A stretch of 64,000 nt of DNA. Origin: Paguma larvata. Taxonomy: Eukaryota > Chordata > Mammalia > Carnivora > Viverridae. Below the pieces are notes generated by a model. It was not told the DNA's origin and made no database searches. It saw only the letters and a program-made list of their open reading frames with translations. The first letter of the stretch is position 1. Every line of letters starts with the position of its first letter. This document shows positions 10,643 through 21,496 of this stretch, in pieces. The translations under genes were made by a program, and so were the position numbers. The DNA is taken from the NCBI GenBank assembly GCA_030068075.1, contig CM057841.1, positions 4,524,565 through 4,588,564 of the forward strand, written 5' to 3'.

Positions 10643-13600
10643 GTAAGAATCTAATTCCATGCCTGCCCTGGGGTTTCGGTGGGAATCTTGTCTGGTGGGA
10701 AGATTCTTCAACACTTCAGTATGTGCTGTGACCATACAGGGTGGTGCAAACCCCAAAGACGAATCTGACATGCTCGTATTTACGTCAGCTCGTGGTCTGT
10801 TGGGGGACAGGTGGTTAGACTGCAATACAGATCGACGTCCTACGGGAAGGTGCCTGCAGTCCAGCAGGGCTTCTCGGAGGAGAGCTCGCTTGCGGTGAGC
10901 TTGTCAAACCTGTTGACCTGAGAGCCCTTTTCATGCTGCCTTTTGCGATTCAGTTTGTGTGTTGTCTTCCTTAGGTTTGCTGAGTCTCCAGGTGCTAAGT
11001 GGTAAGTAGTGACTGTGCTGTTCGGGCCCCACTATTTGTTCTCACTCCTGTGGAGAAACACAGAGCTCTTCGCTCTTTTCTTCATGTTGGAAGGACCTTT
11101 ACATATCATCAAACCTTACGCTCTCTCTCATCATCATCACCATCATAAATGGTTTAACAGTTTTGTCATTCATCCAACAAATGCTGGTTAATATTAGCTC
11201 CTCTGTGCTAAGTCCTGTTCTAGGTGTTGGGGAGATAGCAGGGGATGAAACACAGAAATCTGTGCCAGGATGGAACTTGCATTCCAAGGAGAGGAGAAAG
11301 AAAATCAAAATAAATAGGGTGACTCAGTTGGTTAAGTGTCCGACTTCAGCTCAGGTCATGACCTCACAGCTCATAAGTTCGAGCCCTGCGTCTGGCTCTG
11401 TGCTGACAGCTTAGAGCCTGGAGCCTGCTTCAGATTCTGTGTCTCCCCCTCTCTCTTCCCCTCCCCTGTTCATGCTCTGTCTCTCAAAAATAATTGTTAA
11501 GAAAAAGAAAAAAAAGAAGTGTGTTAAGAGTCTATTGGGTGTGAATGAGTCTTAAGAACGCAGTGGAGACAGGGAGAGGACAATACAGCTGGGACAGGTT
11601 GACAGGTGTTTAGAGGGTGATGAGAGAAAGCGACATTTCAGCAAAGGCCTGCAGGAGGTGAGGGAGCCAGTCGAGTGCACAGGGTGCTCCAGGCACATGG
11701 GACAGCATGTGCACAGGCCACGAAGGAGGAAAGTGCCGGGGGACCAAGGGACAGTGAGGAGACCAAGGAGCCAATGCATCCCCTCCCCGTCGGAGGCACC
11801 CAGAAGCACTACGTCCATCAGTTTCATGCTTCTTTAATGGTTTCCTCTCCTCCATGTCCGTCTTTAGAAGAAACGAATGACTGCAAGGAAGAAGGTAAGT
11901 CACGGATCCGCGCCCCGCGGAGAAGACCCCCGGTAACCACGGGCTCAGCTTCCGTACTGCGGAGGCGTCCTTCTGAAGGGCATCCACGGCCTCAGTCCAC
12001 CCTGCTCCTTTGTGCTGCTCGTTGGTGCCAAGGAGCCCCAACACACCGAGGTAGGCGTGGGAAACATTCCTGTTCCACCTGGAAATGACACGTAAGTCCT
12101 GGGTGTCAGGGCTGCGTGGCCAAAAACCAAGAGAGAGGAAACCAGACAGTAAGAGCGACCCAGAGATTGGCCATAAAGCGCTTTAAAAAAGCTTATTATT
12201 ATGTCCCCAAAAATAGATGAGTAATTTCACCAGAGAGTTATAATTTGTTTAAAAAGAATAGTCTGGGGCGCCTGGGTGGCTCAGTCGGTTAAGCGACTGA
12301 CTTCAGCTCGGGTCGTGATCTCACAGTCTGTGGGTTCGAGCCCCGCGTCGGGCTCTGTGCTGACAGCTCAGAGCCTGGAGCCTGCTTCAGATTCTGTGTC
12401 TCCCTCTCTCTCTCTGCCCTTCCCCTGCTCACGCTCTGTCTCTATGTCTCTCAAAAATAAATAAATGTTAAAAAAAAAAAAAAAAGAATAGTCAAATGGC
12501 CATTCTAGAATTGAATGGCTGTAAGTCAAATGAAGAGTTCAGGGGAACAGAAAACACAATTAGTGAGCCAGAAAATGGGTCAAGAGAAATTATTCTTTTT
12601 TAAAATGTTTTTTAATGGTTATTTATTTTTGAGAGAGAGAGTGCGAGTGGGAGAGGGACCGAGAGAGGGAGACACAGAATCCGAAGCAGCTCCAGGCTCC
12701 AAGCTGTCAGCACAGAGCCCAGTGCGGGGCCTGACCTCGTGAACCGTGAGATCATGACCCGAGCTGAAGTCAGATGCTTAACCAACTGAGCCACCCAGGC
12801 GCCCCAGGAGAAATTATTCTAACTGAAGCACAATGGATAAAAAAAAAAAAAAAAAAGAAAAGTACAGAAAAAGGGCGCCTAAAAAAAAAAAAAGAAAAAG
12901 AAAAAGGGCGCCTAGGTGGCTCAGTCGGTTAAGCGTCTGATTCTTGATTTAGGCTCAGGTCATGATCTCATGGTTCATGAGTTCAAGCCCTGTGCAGGGC
13001 TCTGCACTGACAGCATGGAGCTTGCTCAGGATTCTGTCTCCCTCTCTCTCACCTCCTGCCCCTTTCTCGCTCTCTCTCTCTCTCTCTCAAAATAAATAAA
13101 CATTTTTTTAAAAAAATTAAAGAAAACATAGAAAAAAGCATAAGAGACTATGAGACCCAGTGAAAATTTGCGACACACGTGAAATGAGAATTTAAGTAAG
13201 AGAAAATGAAGCCGAAGTGGTATCTCAAGAGTTAATGGGTAAGAATTTTGCATCCTGATAAAAAATAACCGTCAAGCAACAGATTTTAAAAGTTCTGAGA
13301 ACCCCAAAGGGAATGAATGTAAAGAAAACCACTTCTAAGAACGCTGCCACAAAATAATTTAAAAACCGCAAAGGGAACCTTTTTAAGACGCCCCACCTCT
13401 CTCCATAAGAGATCTATAAGAGAGAGAGAAACAGATAAAATTTGAAAGAAAAATAATGAGACTTAAATCATCAAATTATATCCTTGAGCTGCTAACTAAA
13501 AAGGAAACTAGCCTACTTATTCTGACGCCGGACACCTCAGGTTCTGAGTCCAAATGTGTTCCTAGGGGCTCCTGGGAGGGCTCAGTCAGTTAAGCATCTG

Positions 13601-16600
13601 ATTCTTGATTTCGACTCAGGTCATGATCTCACAGTTCGTAGGTTCGAGCCCTGCATCGGGCTCTGTGCTGATGGTGCAGAGTCTGCTTGGGATTCTCTGT
13701 CCCTCTCTGTCTGCCCCTCCCTTACTCATTCTCTCTCCCGCTTTCTCTAAAAAAAAAAAAAAAAAAAATGTTCCTAGAGATGAAAGGGACATTGATTTTG
13801 ATAAAAGGATTAACTCACCAGGAAAATCTGGTTGTTTTTTTTTTTTTTTACAAAAAATGAAAACTGGCAAAATTAGAAGAATAAATGCATCTGTGATCAC
13901 AGTGGGAGATGCTAACTCCTATCTCATCGGATGATAGGAGTGGATAAAACTTAGTAAGAAGATAGAAGGTCTAAAGAGTAATGAACAAATATGACATAAA
14001 TGACATAGAAAACTCTAAACCCAACACTGATGGAAAACACAGCTTTTTCAAGTGAGTATGGGATTTTTGACTGCATGTTGGTTTATAAAGCAAGCCTCTG
14101 TCAACTTCAGATTGAAGTCATTTAAAGTAAGTTCTCTGAGTACAGTGGAATTAGGCTGTAAATGAACAAAGTGTTAGGAAATCCAAACTTACAAATGAAT
14201 AGATATGCTTCTAAATAATCCATGGGCCAAAGAAGAATCACAAAAACAATCGGAATTTTAAATTGAATAACAGTAAGGAAGCTTTGCTTAGAGAGAAATT
14301 TATAATTTTAAATGGATACATTAAGAGAAAGAAGGGAAGGAAGGTGAAAATGCAGAAAACCAATGATCTGAGTACTTGTTTAAAGGATTTTGAAAAAATA
14401 GAAACAGATTAAACCCAAGTAGAAGGAAGGAAGTGATAAAAACCCAAAGGAAAAAAATGTACAATGGAAATCAACAATGCTAACAGTTGGTCCTTTTGAA
14501 AAAACTAATAAAAATGTACTATGGCATTCTCTGGCATTGCTGAGAAGAAGCAAACAGAGGAGAGACAAATGACCAAAATCAGGAGGGAAGAGATCCTGCA
14601 GGTATTAAAAGAGTAATAAAGGGGCGCCTGGGTGACTCAGTCAGTTAAGTGTCCGACTTCAGCTCAGGTCACAATCTCACAGTTTGTGAGTTCGAGCCCC
14701 ATGTCAGGCTCTGTGCTGACAGCTTGGAGCCTGGAGCCTGCTTCAGATTCTGTGTCTCCCTCTCTCTCTGCCCCTCCCCCGACTCACAATCTGTCTCTGT
14801 CTCTCAAAAATAAATAAAACATTAAAAAATCTTTAAAAATCAAATAAGAGAATAATAAAGATGATAATCTGAAAAACCTTATACCAATAAAATGAATAAT
14901 AAAATGTAGATGAAATGGACCAAATTCTAAGAAAACTCAAATGACCAAAAGTGAAACAAAAGAAGGTGGAATTTTTATCAAAGAAATTTAATCTGTAATC
15001 AAACTTCCCACAAAAACAAACGAACAAACTACCAGGGTCAGATGGCTTTAATGGTGACAGCTTCCAAACACTAATAGAGAAAATCACACTGATCTTAAAT
15101 AAAGATAAAAAATTAAAAACAGTTATATGTAAACCAATTTGAAAATAAACTATTATAAAAAATTAAAAACAGGCATCTAACAACTCATTTTTTAAATTTA
15201 AAAAAATTTTATTTATTTATGAGAGATAGAGACAGCATGAATGGGGGCGGGGCAGAGAGAGGGAGACACAGAATCTGAAGCAGGCTCCAGGCTCTGAGCT
15301 GTCAGCACAGAGCCCGACGAGGGGCTTGAACTCACAAACCATGAGATCGTGACCTGAGCCAGAGTCGGATGCTTAACTGACTGAGCCACCCAGGTGCCCT
15401 CCAACTCAGTTTGAGGCCAGAATAATCTTGATGAAAAAATTTGACAGATATCACATGAGAAGGGAGAATTTCAGGTTAATCTTTCCTACAAACATAGATG
15501 CAAAAATTCTAGACTCAATGTTAACAGATCCAATTTGGCAAGCCTCTTCTTTTCTTTTGGAAAAAAAAAAAAAAAGTGGAGTTTATTCCAACAATGCAAA
15601 GGTGATATATGGAATCCCTATCCTATTTAAAAAACTTTTTAATGTTTATTTATTTTTAAGAGAGAGATCTCATGGTCTGAGCAGGGAAGGGACAGAGAGA
15701 GGCAGACACAGAATCTGAAGCAGGCTCCAGGCTCTGAGCTGTCAGCACAGAGCCTGACATGGGGCCCGAACCCACAAACTGTGAGATCACGGCCCAAGCC
15801 AAAGTTAAACACTTAACTGACTGAGCCACCCAGGCGTCCCTGGAAGCCCCACACTATTAACATAAAGAGGGGGAAAATCATACCATCATCTCAATAGATA
15901 CAGAAAAAAATACGATAAAACCAACAGTCATTCCTGATTACAGAATAAAACCCCAGGACACCAGGCATGGAGGGAACATCCCCATATGACAAAGAGAAGC
16001 TCCCCAAACCGTACAGGGAACAACCTGTTCCGTGCTGACGTGGTGACAGCTTTCCGGACCCCAGCTTGTGAACAAATGGTTCCCGGGGTTACCACTTCTG
16101 TTGTTGGGCAAGTTCTATCCGGGCAAGAGAAAGGAACTGAAAGTCCGAAAGAAAACTCATTTTAATAGACGTTGCTGTGTACCTACACAGTCACAAAACG
16201 CCTATTGTAGAAATGCGAGGCTTTCTGTATGTAATAGTTGAACCACATATTTAGGATGACAAGGGCAGGGAAGGATGCTGGGAGGGGAAAGGTTCATCCT
16301 AACATTAGGCCTGGAGCCGGGAGGCGCGTGGTCAGGTCCCGGCGTTAGGAAGATTCTCCTGGCGCCCGCCGCCCTCGTGGAGGCTGGAGGAGGCTGAGGG
16401 ACAGAAGTGTGGAGCAGGAGGCTGGTCAGTCACCCGGGAGGACAGCCCAGCGTCTGGCTGCTTGTCCGGGAAGAGGAGGATGGGGACCGGCAGCGGGAGA
16501 GACGGAAATCTCAGTTCGGGCCTCAGGTGGAGATGCGGTGTGGAGCTCAGGGCAGATGCGTGCCGGCAGCAGAGATTCAGGGAGGGCAGGGGTTTCTGGA

Positions 16601-19600
16601 CGGGGAAGGGCATATCCTCAGCGTGCATCCTTCCACTGGCTTCTCCCAGTGAAGCCTTCCCTAGCCACCACCACCCCCACCAAGAAACTGCCGGCAAAAA
16701 GGACCAGATGGAACCTGTTTAAATGCGCCTATATGATGGTCACCTTCCTGTTTGTGTCCTACAACAAAGGAGACTGGGTAAGAAGGAGCCTGTCACCAAT
16801 GGGGGGGGCAGGGAGGGGGGAGGAGGGAGGAGGTAGGAAGGAGGGAGGAGGGAGGGGGCAGCAGGGAGGAGGGAGGGGGTAGGGAGGGGGGAAGGGCAGG
16901 GAGCAGGGAGGACAGGGAGGAGGGAGGGGGCAGCAGGGAGGAGAGAGGAGGAAGGGGGCAGGGAGGAGAGAGGAGGAAGGGGGCAGGGAGGAGGGAGGGG
17001 GTAGGGAGGAGGGGTAGGGAGGAGGGAGGACAGGAAGGAGGGAGGGGGCAGCAGGGAGGAGGGAGGGGGTAGGGAGGAAGGCAGGCATAGAAGGAGAAGG
17101 AGGGCACAGAGAAGGAAGGCAGTGAAGGAGGTGCCAAGCAAGGGAATGGGTAGGAAGGAAGACACCCCCCCTGCCGTAAATCAAATCACCTGTCCCTCCC
17201 TGTCTCTCTCCACCCCCACCCCCGCCACCACCCCTCCCCCACCAGGCTTGGCTAGGAGCCACTCCCTTCTGCACTAACACAGCCCCGAAGATTCCTATGA
17301 AATACTACCATTCATTCATTCTCTGTCTCTGTCTGTCTCTAATCTACCTCCCCTCTCTCTGTCTCTCTGTCTCTCTGTCTCTCTCCATGTAAAAAGGTAG
17401 GTTCTTAAGGGCAGAGTCATTTGCCAAGCAGTAACTGGAGGTCTGGGGGTAGAGGTAAGGGGGGCAGAGGCATGGGAATACTGCCTGCAAGAAATGGCGA
17501 GTATACTCATTCACTTCATCGGCACATTCAAATATTGATCCGTGCAGCAGGGCCCTTGCTGGGGGCTGGGGACTGCAAGACCCCACAAGGTCGCTGGACC
17601 CACAGGGCAGGGGCAGGACAGAAACAAAGCAAGTGCTGAGCTCCAGGAAAGGAGGCAGATCAGGGGGTCTGCAGAGCGTGCAGGGCAGTGGGCCGCTGTC
17701 CCTGAGGAGGCGGGATGCGGTCGTAGAAGCAGCCTGCCTTGGGAACTGCAGGGACAGCCATACCGAGCACAGGGGACACGCAAGGCCAAGCCCCCGAGGC
17801 TGAACGGCACTGCGTGCCTCTGAGGGACCAAAGGGAAACCTGCAGGGGCTGGGAGAGCCAGAGGGAGTCCGGGTCACCAAGGGGCCCCACAGACCAGGGC
17901 CAGAAGGAAGTTTTATTCTAAGTTTGGTGGAGAGCCATCCGCAAGATCCGTTGTGAAGTAGGAAAGGGTCACTCTGGGTGCTGGACGTGGACAGTGACGT
18001 GGCATCAGGGCAAGAGTGGAAGCAGAGAGAATGAGAGAATGATGTCTGGGTGGCCCAGGCAGGACACTCGGTGACGGTAGTGGAGACAAGCAGGATCTCA
18101 CAGCGGTTCTATAAGAAGTGCTAACGGGGGACACTTGAGTGCCGACTTCGGCTCAGGCCATGATCTCTTGGTTTTTGAGTTTGAGGCTCTGTGCTGACAG
18201 TTCATTCCGTATCGCCCCCCCCTCTGCCCTTCCCCCCTCTCTGCCCCTCCCTTGCTCACACTCTGTCTCTCAAAAATAAAATAAAAAACATTAAAAAGAA
18301 ATGCTATTGGATTGGATGTGAGGGACGAGGAAAATGGGACTAAGGAGGTGAGCCTGAGGCTTGGACCTGGGCCGGCGGTTAGACCAGGGGCTCCCAGTGG
18401 GGCGACCTTGCCCCCAGAGGGCGCAGCAGCATGTGAGAGTACTGCTTGCTGTCATGACTGGGGACGGGGTGCCACGACAGGCCTTTAGTGGGAGGAGGCC
18501 AGGGATCCTGCTCAGCATCTGACATTATATAGGACAGTACCCCCTCAACAAACGGTGACCCGGCTCAAAATGCCAGTGGTGATGAGGTTGCGAAACCCCA
18601 GGGGAGGATTGGTGCTACTGATGGGGATGGGAAGAGCTGCTGGAAGATGGGACGGGTCGGGGGAGGTGACGGGGATCGACCAGCAGGCCCCAGGGAAGGG
18701 GAGAAAGGGAGGGAAGGAACTTGACCTCCCTCACGCCTCCCGTTTCTTTCTGTTTCCGGTTCACTTCCGGGTCAACCATCCAAGTGTTACTGCCACTCCT
18801 GTGGCACGGAGATGGACATCAGGTATGTGACGGCCGGGAAGGGCCTTTAATAAGGAACCCCAGGAAGGACACGGAGATTTGGGGGGAATACAGTTAGGAA
18901 TCCTCTCAATAAATGTTACGTTGGATTTGTCTACATTGTGGTAAAACGGACGTAACATAAACATTTATCGACAGGGACATTCAGCCCATTCCCAGTGTTG
19001 TGCAACCTTCACCACTCTCTAGCCTCAAAACATTTTTGTCGTCCCCCAAGGAAGCTCCGGACCCACACGCAGTCTCTCCTCCCAGCCCCTGGTGACCCCC
19101 GGTCAACTCTCTGGCCGCGCACGGCTTTGCCTGTTCCGGGCGTGCAGCGTCAGACACGTGGCCTCGCACACCACGTGGGCCGTGGCTCGCCTCTTTCACT
19201 GAGCGCGTGGTTTCGCGGCTCGGCCAGGCGGGAGCAGGGCTCGCGTCCCCCTTCCTGTGGTGGCTGAGGAGTCTGAGGAGCACCTCAGCGGCCGGATGGG
19301 CCCCATTTCGTGACCCGTCCAACAGGAAGGCCGTTTGAGTCGGCTTCCACCTTCCGACAGTCGGGAAGAGTGCTGCCGTGGTGTTTGTGCACAGGCATGT
19401 GTCTGAACGGTTTTCAGTTCTTCCGGCACACGCTTAGCGGCGGGATTGCTGGCTCAGAGGTGGTTCTGCTGAACTTGACTGAGGGGCTCAGCAAGTTTTT
19501 ATCGAGCAACGATTCTATGCTGGATCCTTGAGTAGCTAAAACGGTTAAATAGCAAATTTTATGCGATGTGGATTTTACCTCAGTTTAAAAGACCTATGAA

Positions 19601-20388
19601 AAGTGGGGGAGGCTGTAGTTTGCTGACCCCTGCACTGCGCTGTGAGACCCTCTGGGAGCAAGTCCACCGTTTGGATCTGCCCCGGGGACTCCAGCACGCA
19701 CAGCAGACCGTGTACACTGGCTGCCTGCCCCAGCCTTGCGCGGCTCCACAGTGCCAGGCTGGGGTAGTGGCGCCGCGGCGCGGCGGGGCTGGGGAAGGCA
19801 GGGCAAGGGGCATGGAGGGGTGGGGGCGCAGAGCGGCCGGGGTCACGGAGGAGCTGGGATCACAGAGCTGCGGGAGGACAGAGGGCTAGAGTCACGGAGG
19901 GGCCAGGGCCGGAGGCGCGGAGGGGCGGGGGTACGGAGCGGCAGGGGGACTGAGGGCCCGGACACCAAGGGGCCGGGGTCACGGAGGGGCGGGGGCACAG
20001 AGGGGCGGGCGCACCGGGGGACCTGGGGCACAGAGCTGCCGGGGCACGGAGGGTCTGCCGCGGGGAAGGTCCTCGAGGTCACAGAGCGCGCCCTCCTGCG
20101 GCAGGGTGACTGGCAATCAGGTGAGTGTCCTGGAAGGCCAGACGGAACTGAGGGGCGGCCTCCTCCCACCGCGTGGTCGCAGGAACCCCGGGAGGGGGAG
20201 GCACCTGCTGGGACTGACCGGGAGGAGCCCCCAGCTCAGACTCAGGGACGCGCGTTCCATCCGGTGGAACAGCCGAGCGAGCGGCGCAGAGCGAGTGAGG
20301 CGAGCGGGCGGGACGCAGAGCGAGGCACGCGTACCTTTCTCCCCACTTCCTTCCCTCCCCCAGGAACGACCCGTGCTGCTCCTTCTAG
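10585..20388 (+). CDS. Unrecognised 100-residue secreted or membrane protein, six exons
   Basis: Predicted join: 10585-10642, 10975-11001, 11868-11894, 16650-16777, 18785-18822, 20364-20388 (303 bp with stop). All junctions have GT/AG sites and matching phases (1, 1, 1, 0, 2). Residues 1-28 are hydrophobic and signal-like (ILGLLSLQVLS near the end). Residues 29-37 are acidic with Cys34, and 39-57 are a Thr/Pro/Lys linker. A hydrophobic stretch (CAYMMVTFLFV, 63-73) follows basic KRTR. The tail has CYCHSC (81-86) and DPCC (95-98), giving seven cysteines in all. I do not recognise the family. The protein may be secreted with a disulphide-rich tail, or a small membrane protein. The start is the first ATG upstream in frame next to the donor, and further upstream 5' exons are possible. 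It cannot be a zinc-finger gene: there is no KRAB or C2H2 motif. Confidence 0.6.
10975..11001 (+). CDS. Unnamed gene, exon 2 (27 bp)
   Basis: Acceptor tgttgtcttccttag, donor gtaagtag. Adds LLSLQVLS and the first base of Glu, completing a leader-like hydrophobic run split over two exons. Phase 1 at both ends, so it can be skipped without a frameshift. Confidence 0.6.
11165..11310 (+). repeat. L2-like fragment
   Basis: Contains 'gtcctgttctaggtgttggg' and gagatagcaggggatgaaac, the usual L2 3' text. Confidence 0.6.
11314..11515 (+). repeat. Carnivore SINE, head truncated
   Basis: Starts inside the head (gggtgactcagttggttaag) and runs to an A-rich tail. Confidence 0.9.
11868..11894 (+). CDS. Unnamed gene, exon 3 (27 bp)
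   Basis: Acceptor ctccatgtccgtctttag, perfect donor gtaagt. Encodes EETNDCKEE, acidic with one cysteine, which would be the mature N-terminus if the leader is cleaved after exon 2. Phase 1 in and out. Confidence 0.6.
12265..12487 (+). repeat. Carnivore SINE with target-site duplication
   Basis: Full-length and flanked by aaaagaatagtc on both sides. Confidence 0.96.
12596..12806 (-). repeat. Carnivore SINE, inverted relative to neighbour
   Basis: Flanked by agaaattattct at 12584-12595 and 12809-12820. Only about 110 bp from the opposite-strand copy at 12265. Confidence 0.96.
12906..13130 (+). repeat. Carnivore SINE
   Basis: Preceded by a second short copy of its own head end (aaaaagggcgccta near 12871) separated by a poly(A) stretch, as if the tip had been duplicated. 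Confidence 0.93.
13565..13768 (+). repeat. Carnivore SINE
   Basis: Flanked by tgttccta on both sides. Confidence 0.94.
14621..14840 (+). repeat. Carnivore SINE inside old L1
   Basis: Full-length copy splitting the L1 remnant. Confidence 0.94.
15190..15399 (-). repeat. Carnivore SINE inside old L1
   Basis: Minus-strand copy ending in the inverted head gagccacccaggtgccct. Confidence 0.94.
15628..15840 (-). repeat. Carnivore SINE inside old L1
   Basis: Minus-strand copy ending gagccacccaggcgtccc. Confidence 0.93.
16650..16777 (+). CDS. Unnamed gene, exon 4 (128 bp)
   Basis: The longest coding exon. It encodes the Thr/Lys linker (ATTTPTKKLPAKRTR), then WNLFKCAYMMVTFLFV and SYNKGDW. Acceptor ctggcttctcccag, donor gtaaga straight after the Trp codon (phase 0). 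Codons look protein-like, unlike the purine tract that begins 20 bp downstream. Confidence 0.65.
16800..17095 (+). repeat. G-rich polypurine minisatellite
   Basis: About 300 bp of almost pure purine on the plus strand: irregular repeats of gggaggaggga with gggggcagcaggga and gggggtaggga variants. It starts 20 bp after the exon-4 donor. G-quadruplex or triplex formation is plausible. The long Pro/Ser/Leu ORFs on the opposite strand are artefacts of this composition. Confidence 0.9.
18125..18296 (+). repeat. Carnivore SINE, shortened and diverged
   Basis: Keeps gccgacttcggctcaggcc and the CT/A-rich end, with internal loss. Confidence 0.8.
18378..18580 (+). repeat. MER20-like DNA transposon
   Basis: ccaggggctcccagtggg at the left and 'gccagggatcctgctcagca' internally match the common MER20 layout. 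Confidence 0.55.
18785..18822 (+). CDS. Unnamed gene, exon 5 (38 bp)
   Basis: The acceptor is preceded by a pyrimidine tract (cgtttctttctgtttcc); donor gtatgt. Encodes CYCHSCGTEMDI and two bases of Arg. Three cysteines within six residues suggest a disulphide-rich or metal-binding tail. Confidence 0.65.
18895..19610 (-). repeat. Old LINE-1 3' fragment
   Basis: 'gttgtgcaaccttcaccact' and 'ggattgctggctcagaggtg' are antisense L1 3' blocks. The element lies in the last intron. Confidence 0.7.
19745..20065 (+). repeat. Degenerate GC-rich minisatellite
   Basis: About 15 imperfect units of roughly 15-20 bp around the theme gggtcacggaggggc. The 251-residue ORF that covers it is a low-complexity Gly/Arg product and not a gene. 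Confidence 0.8.
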
Positions 20389-20680
20389 CGGCCCCGCTCC
20401 GCCCCCGCTGGGCGGTCGCCAGCCCTTCCTCTGCCCGCTGGTCTCGCCTCCAAGAACCCTGTCTGCCCGGGACGGCCAGTTTGGAGAGTGATGGACTGGG
20501 TCCTCTGAGGGGTGACACCTGTCTGCCCAGAGGCTCTGCAGGAAGGTGTCTCTGAGGGTCCTGAGGAGGCGGGCCCAGGGCGAGCGAGGGCCTGCAGGGG
20601 GCTCCCCACACCACATCGCTGTCCCCGGCCTCTTCCAACCTCCCCACTGTTTCTCTAAATAAATGTACACTAATTAAGGC
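20364..20680 (+). CDS. Unnamed gene, last exon with 3' UTR
   Basis: Strong acceptor ttccttccctcccccag. The first base completes Arg, then NDPCCSF and TAG (20386-20388). The rest, to about 20680, is 3' UTR with a poly(A) signal at 20658. The 3' end is set by that signal and is approximate. Confidence 0.65.
20658..20663 (+). terminator. Poly(A) signal of the unnamed gene
   Basis: AATAAA about 270 bp after the stop codon, followed by gtacactaatt. It lies outside any SINE or LINE tail that I can see, which supports a real transcript end. Confidence 0.6.
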
Positions 20681-20929
20681 AGCAGAGGGCTCAGTTCTTC
20701 CATTCACACGACCCCGAGAATTAATACCGTGTGTGGGGGGGGATGAGGGGGGCCAAGAATCATGTACACCCCTTAATTCTGGCAACCACCCTATGGAGAA
20801 TTCTGTTATGCTGTCCCCATTGTAGGTGAAGAAACTATAGCCCAGAGGGATCCATAGCTTGTCCAAGGTCACACAGATGACAGCCCCGAGGTCGGAGTCA
20901 TTTGACCCGGGTCGGAGTCATTCCAAAGT

Positions 20930-20960
<31 letters not shown>

Positions 20961-21104
20961 GTGGTCTAAAGATTGAGGTCTCCGGCTGAAAAATAGGGAT
21001 CTGAAGGTGTAGTGATCTGGAGACTAAGCTGTGTCCCAGCTTCCTGGCCTGCGTGGACTTTTGCCCATGTTTGAGGATGCCCATCGTCCTGGGTGAGGAC
21101 GAGA

Positions 21105-21215
21105 CGGGTTTCTTGAGTGCAGGTCCCAGCTCTACCGCTTACTGGACTGTGACCTTGCTGAAGTTACTCTCTCTCAACGCCTCATTTTGTCATCTGCAAA
21201 ATGGGGGTATTCACA
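21105..21215 (+). repeat. MIR fragment
   Basis: Core block 'tactggactgtgaccttgct' followed by catctgcaaaatggggg. Confidence 0.7.
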
Positions 21216-21307
21216 GAGTAGAAGCCCTCTTATCATCATGATCAGGACTGGCCATTGGTTGGTTCCTCACAAAGTTCATTAAAAGGGCCAATTAAAACTA
21301 CTTTCAC

Positions 21308-21496
21308 GGGCGCCTGAGTGGCTCGGTTGGTGAAGTGTCCGACTCTCGATTTTGTCTCAGGTCAGGCTCTCAGTGTCAGGAGCCCCACCTTGGACTCCGT
21401 GCTGAGAGCTGGGCATTTGCTTGGAATCCTCTTTCTCTCTCTGCTCCTTTCCCACTCATGCTCTTTCAAAATAAATAAATAAATGTTAAAAAAAAT
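21308..21496 (+). repeat. Carnivore SINE
   Basis: Head gggcgcctgagtggctcgg, tail aaaataaataaataaatg. Confidence 0.93.

Larger units (their letters stand above)
13780..15960 (+). repeat. Old LINE-1 ORF2 region, broken
   Basis: A-rich plus-strand text with recognisable L1 ORF2 blocks: 'ccagggtcagatggctttaa', 'gatgcaaaaattctagactc' and catctcaatagatacagaaa, in the expected order. Reading frames are destroyed, and three SINEs interrupt it. It lies in the intron between exons 3 and 4 of the unnamed gene. Confidence 0.75.

Noticed and set aside
12030..12093. Possible extra exon ending at donor gtaagtcc (reading VGVGNIPVPPGNDT)
   Set aside because: The donor is good, but the supposed acceptor lacks a pyrimidine tract, and inclusion is not needed for the frame between 11894 and 16650.
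16740..17280. Long Pro/Ser/Leu-rich minus-strand ORFs
   Set aside because: They are the reverse reading of the polypurine tract, appear in all three frames, and have no independent support.
19736..20491. 251-codon Gly/Arg-rich ORF
   Set aside because: Covers a GC-rich minisatellite and overlaps the last exon of the better supported gene in another frame.
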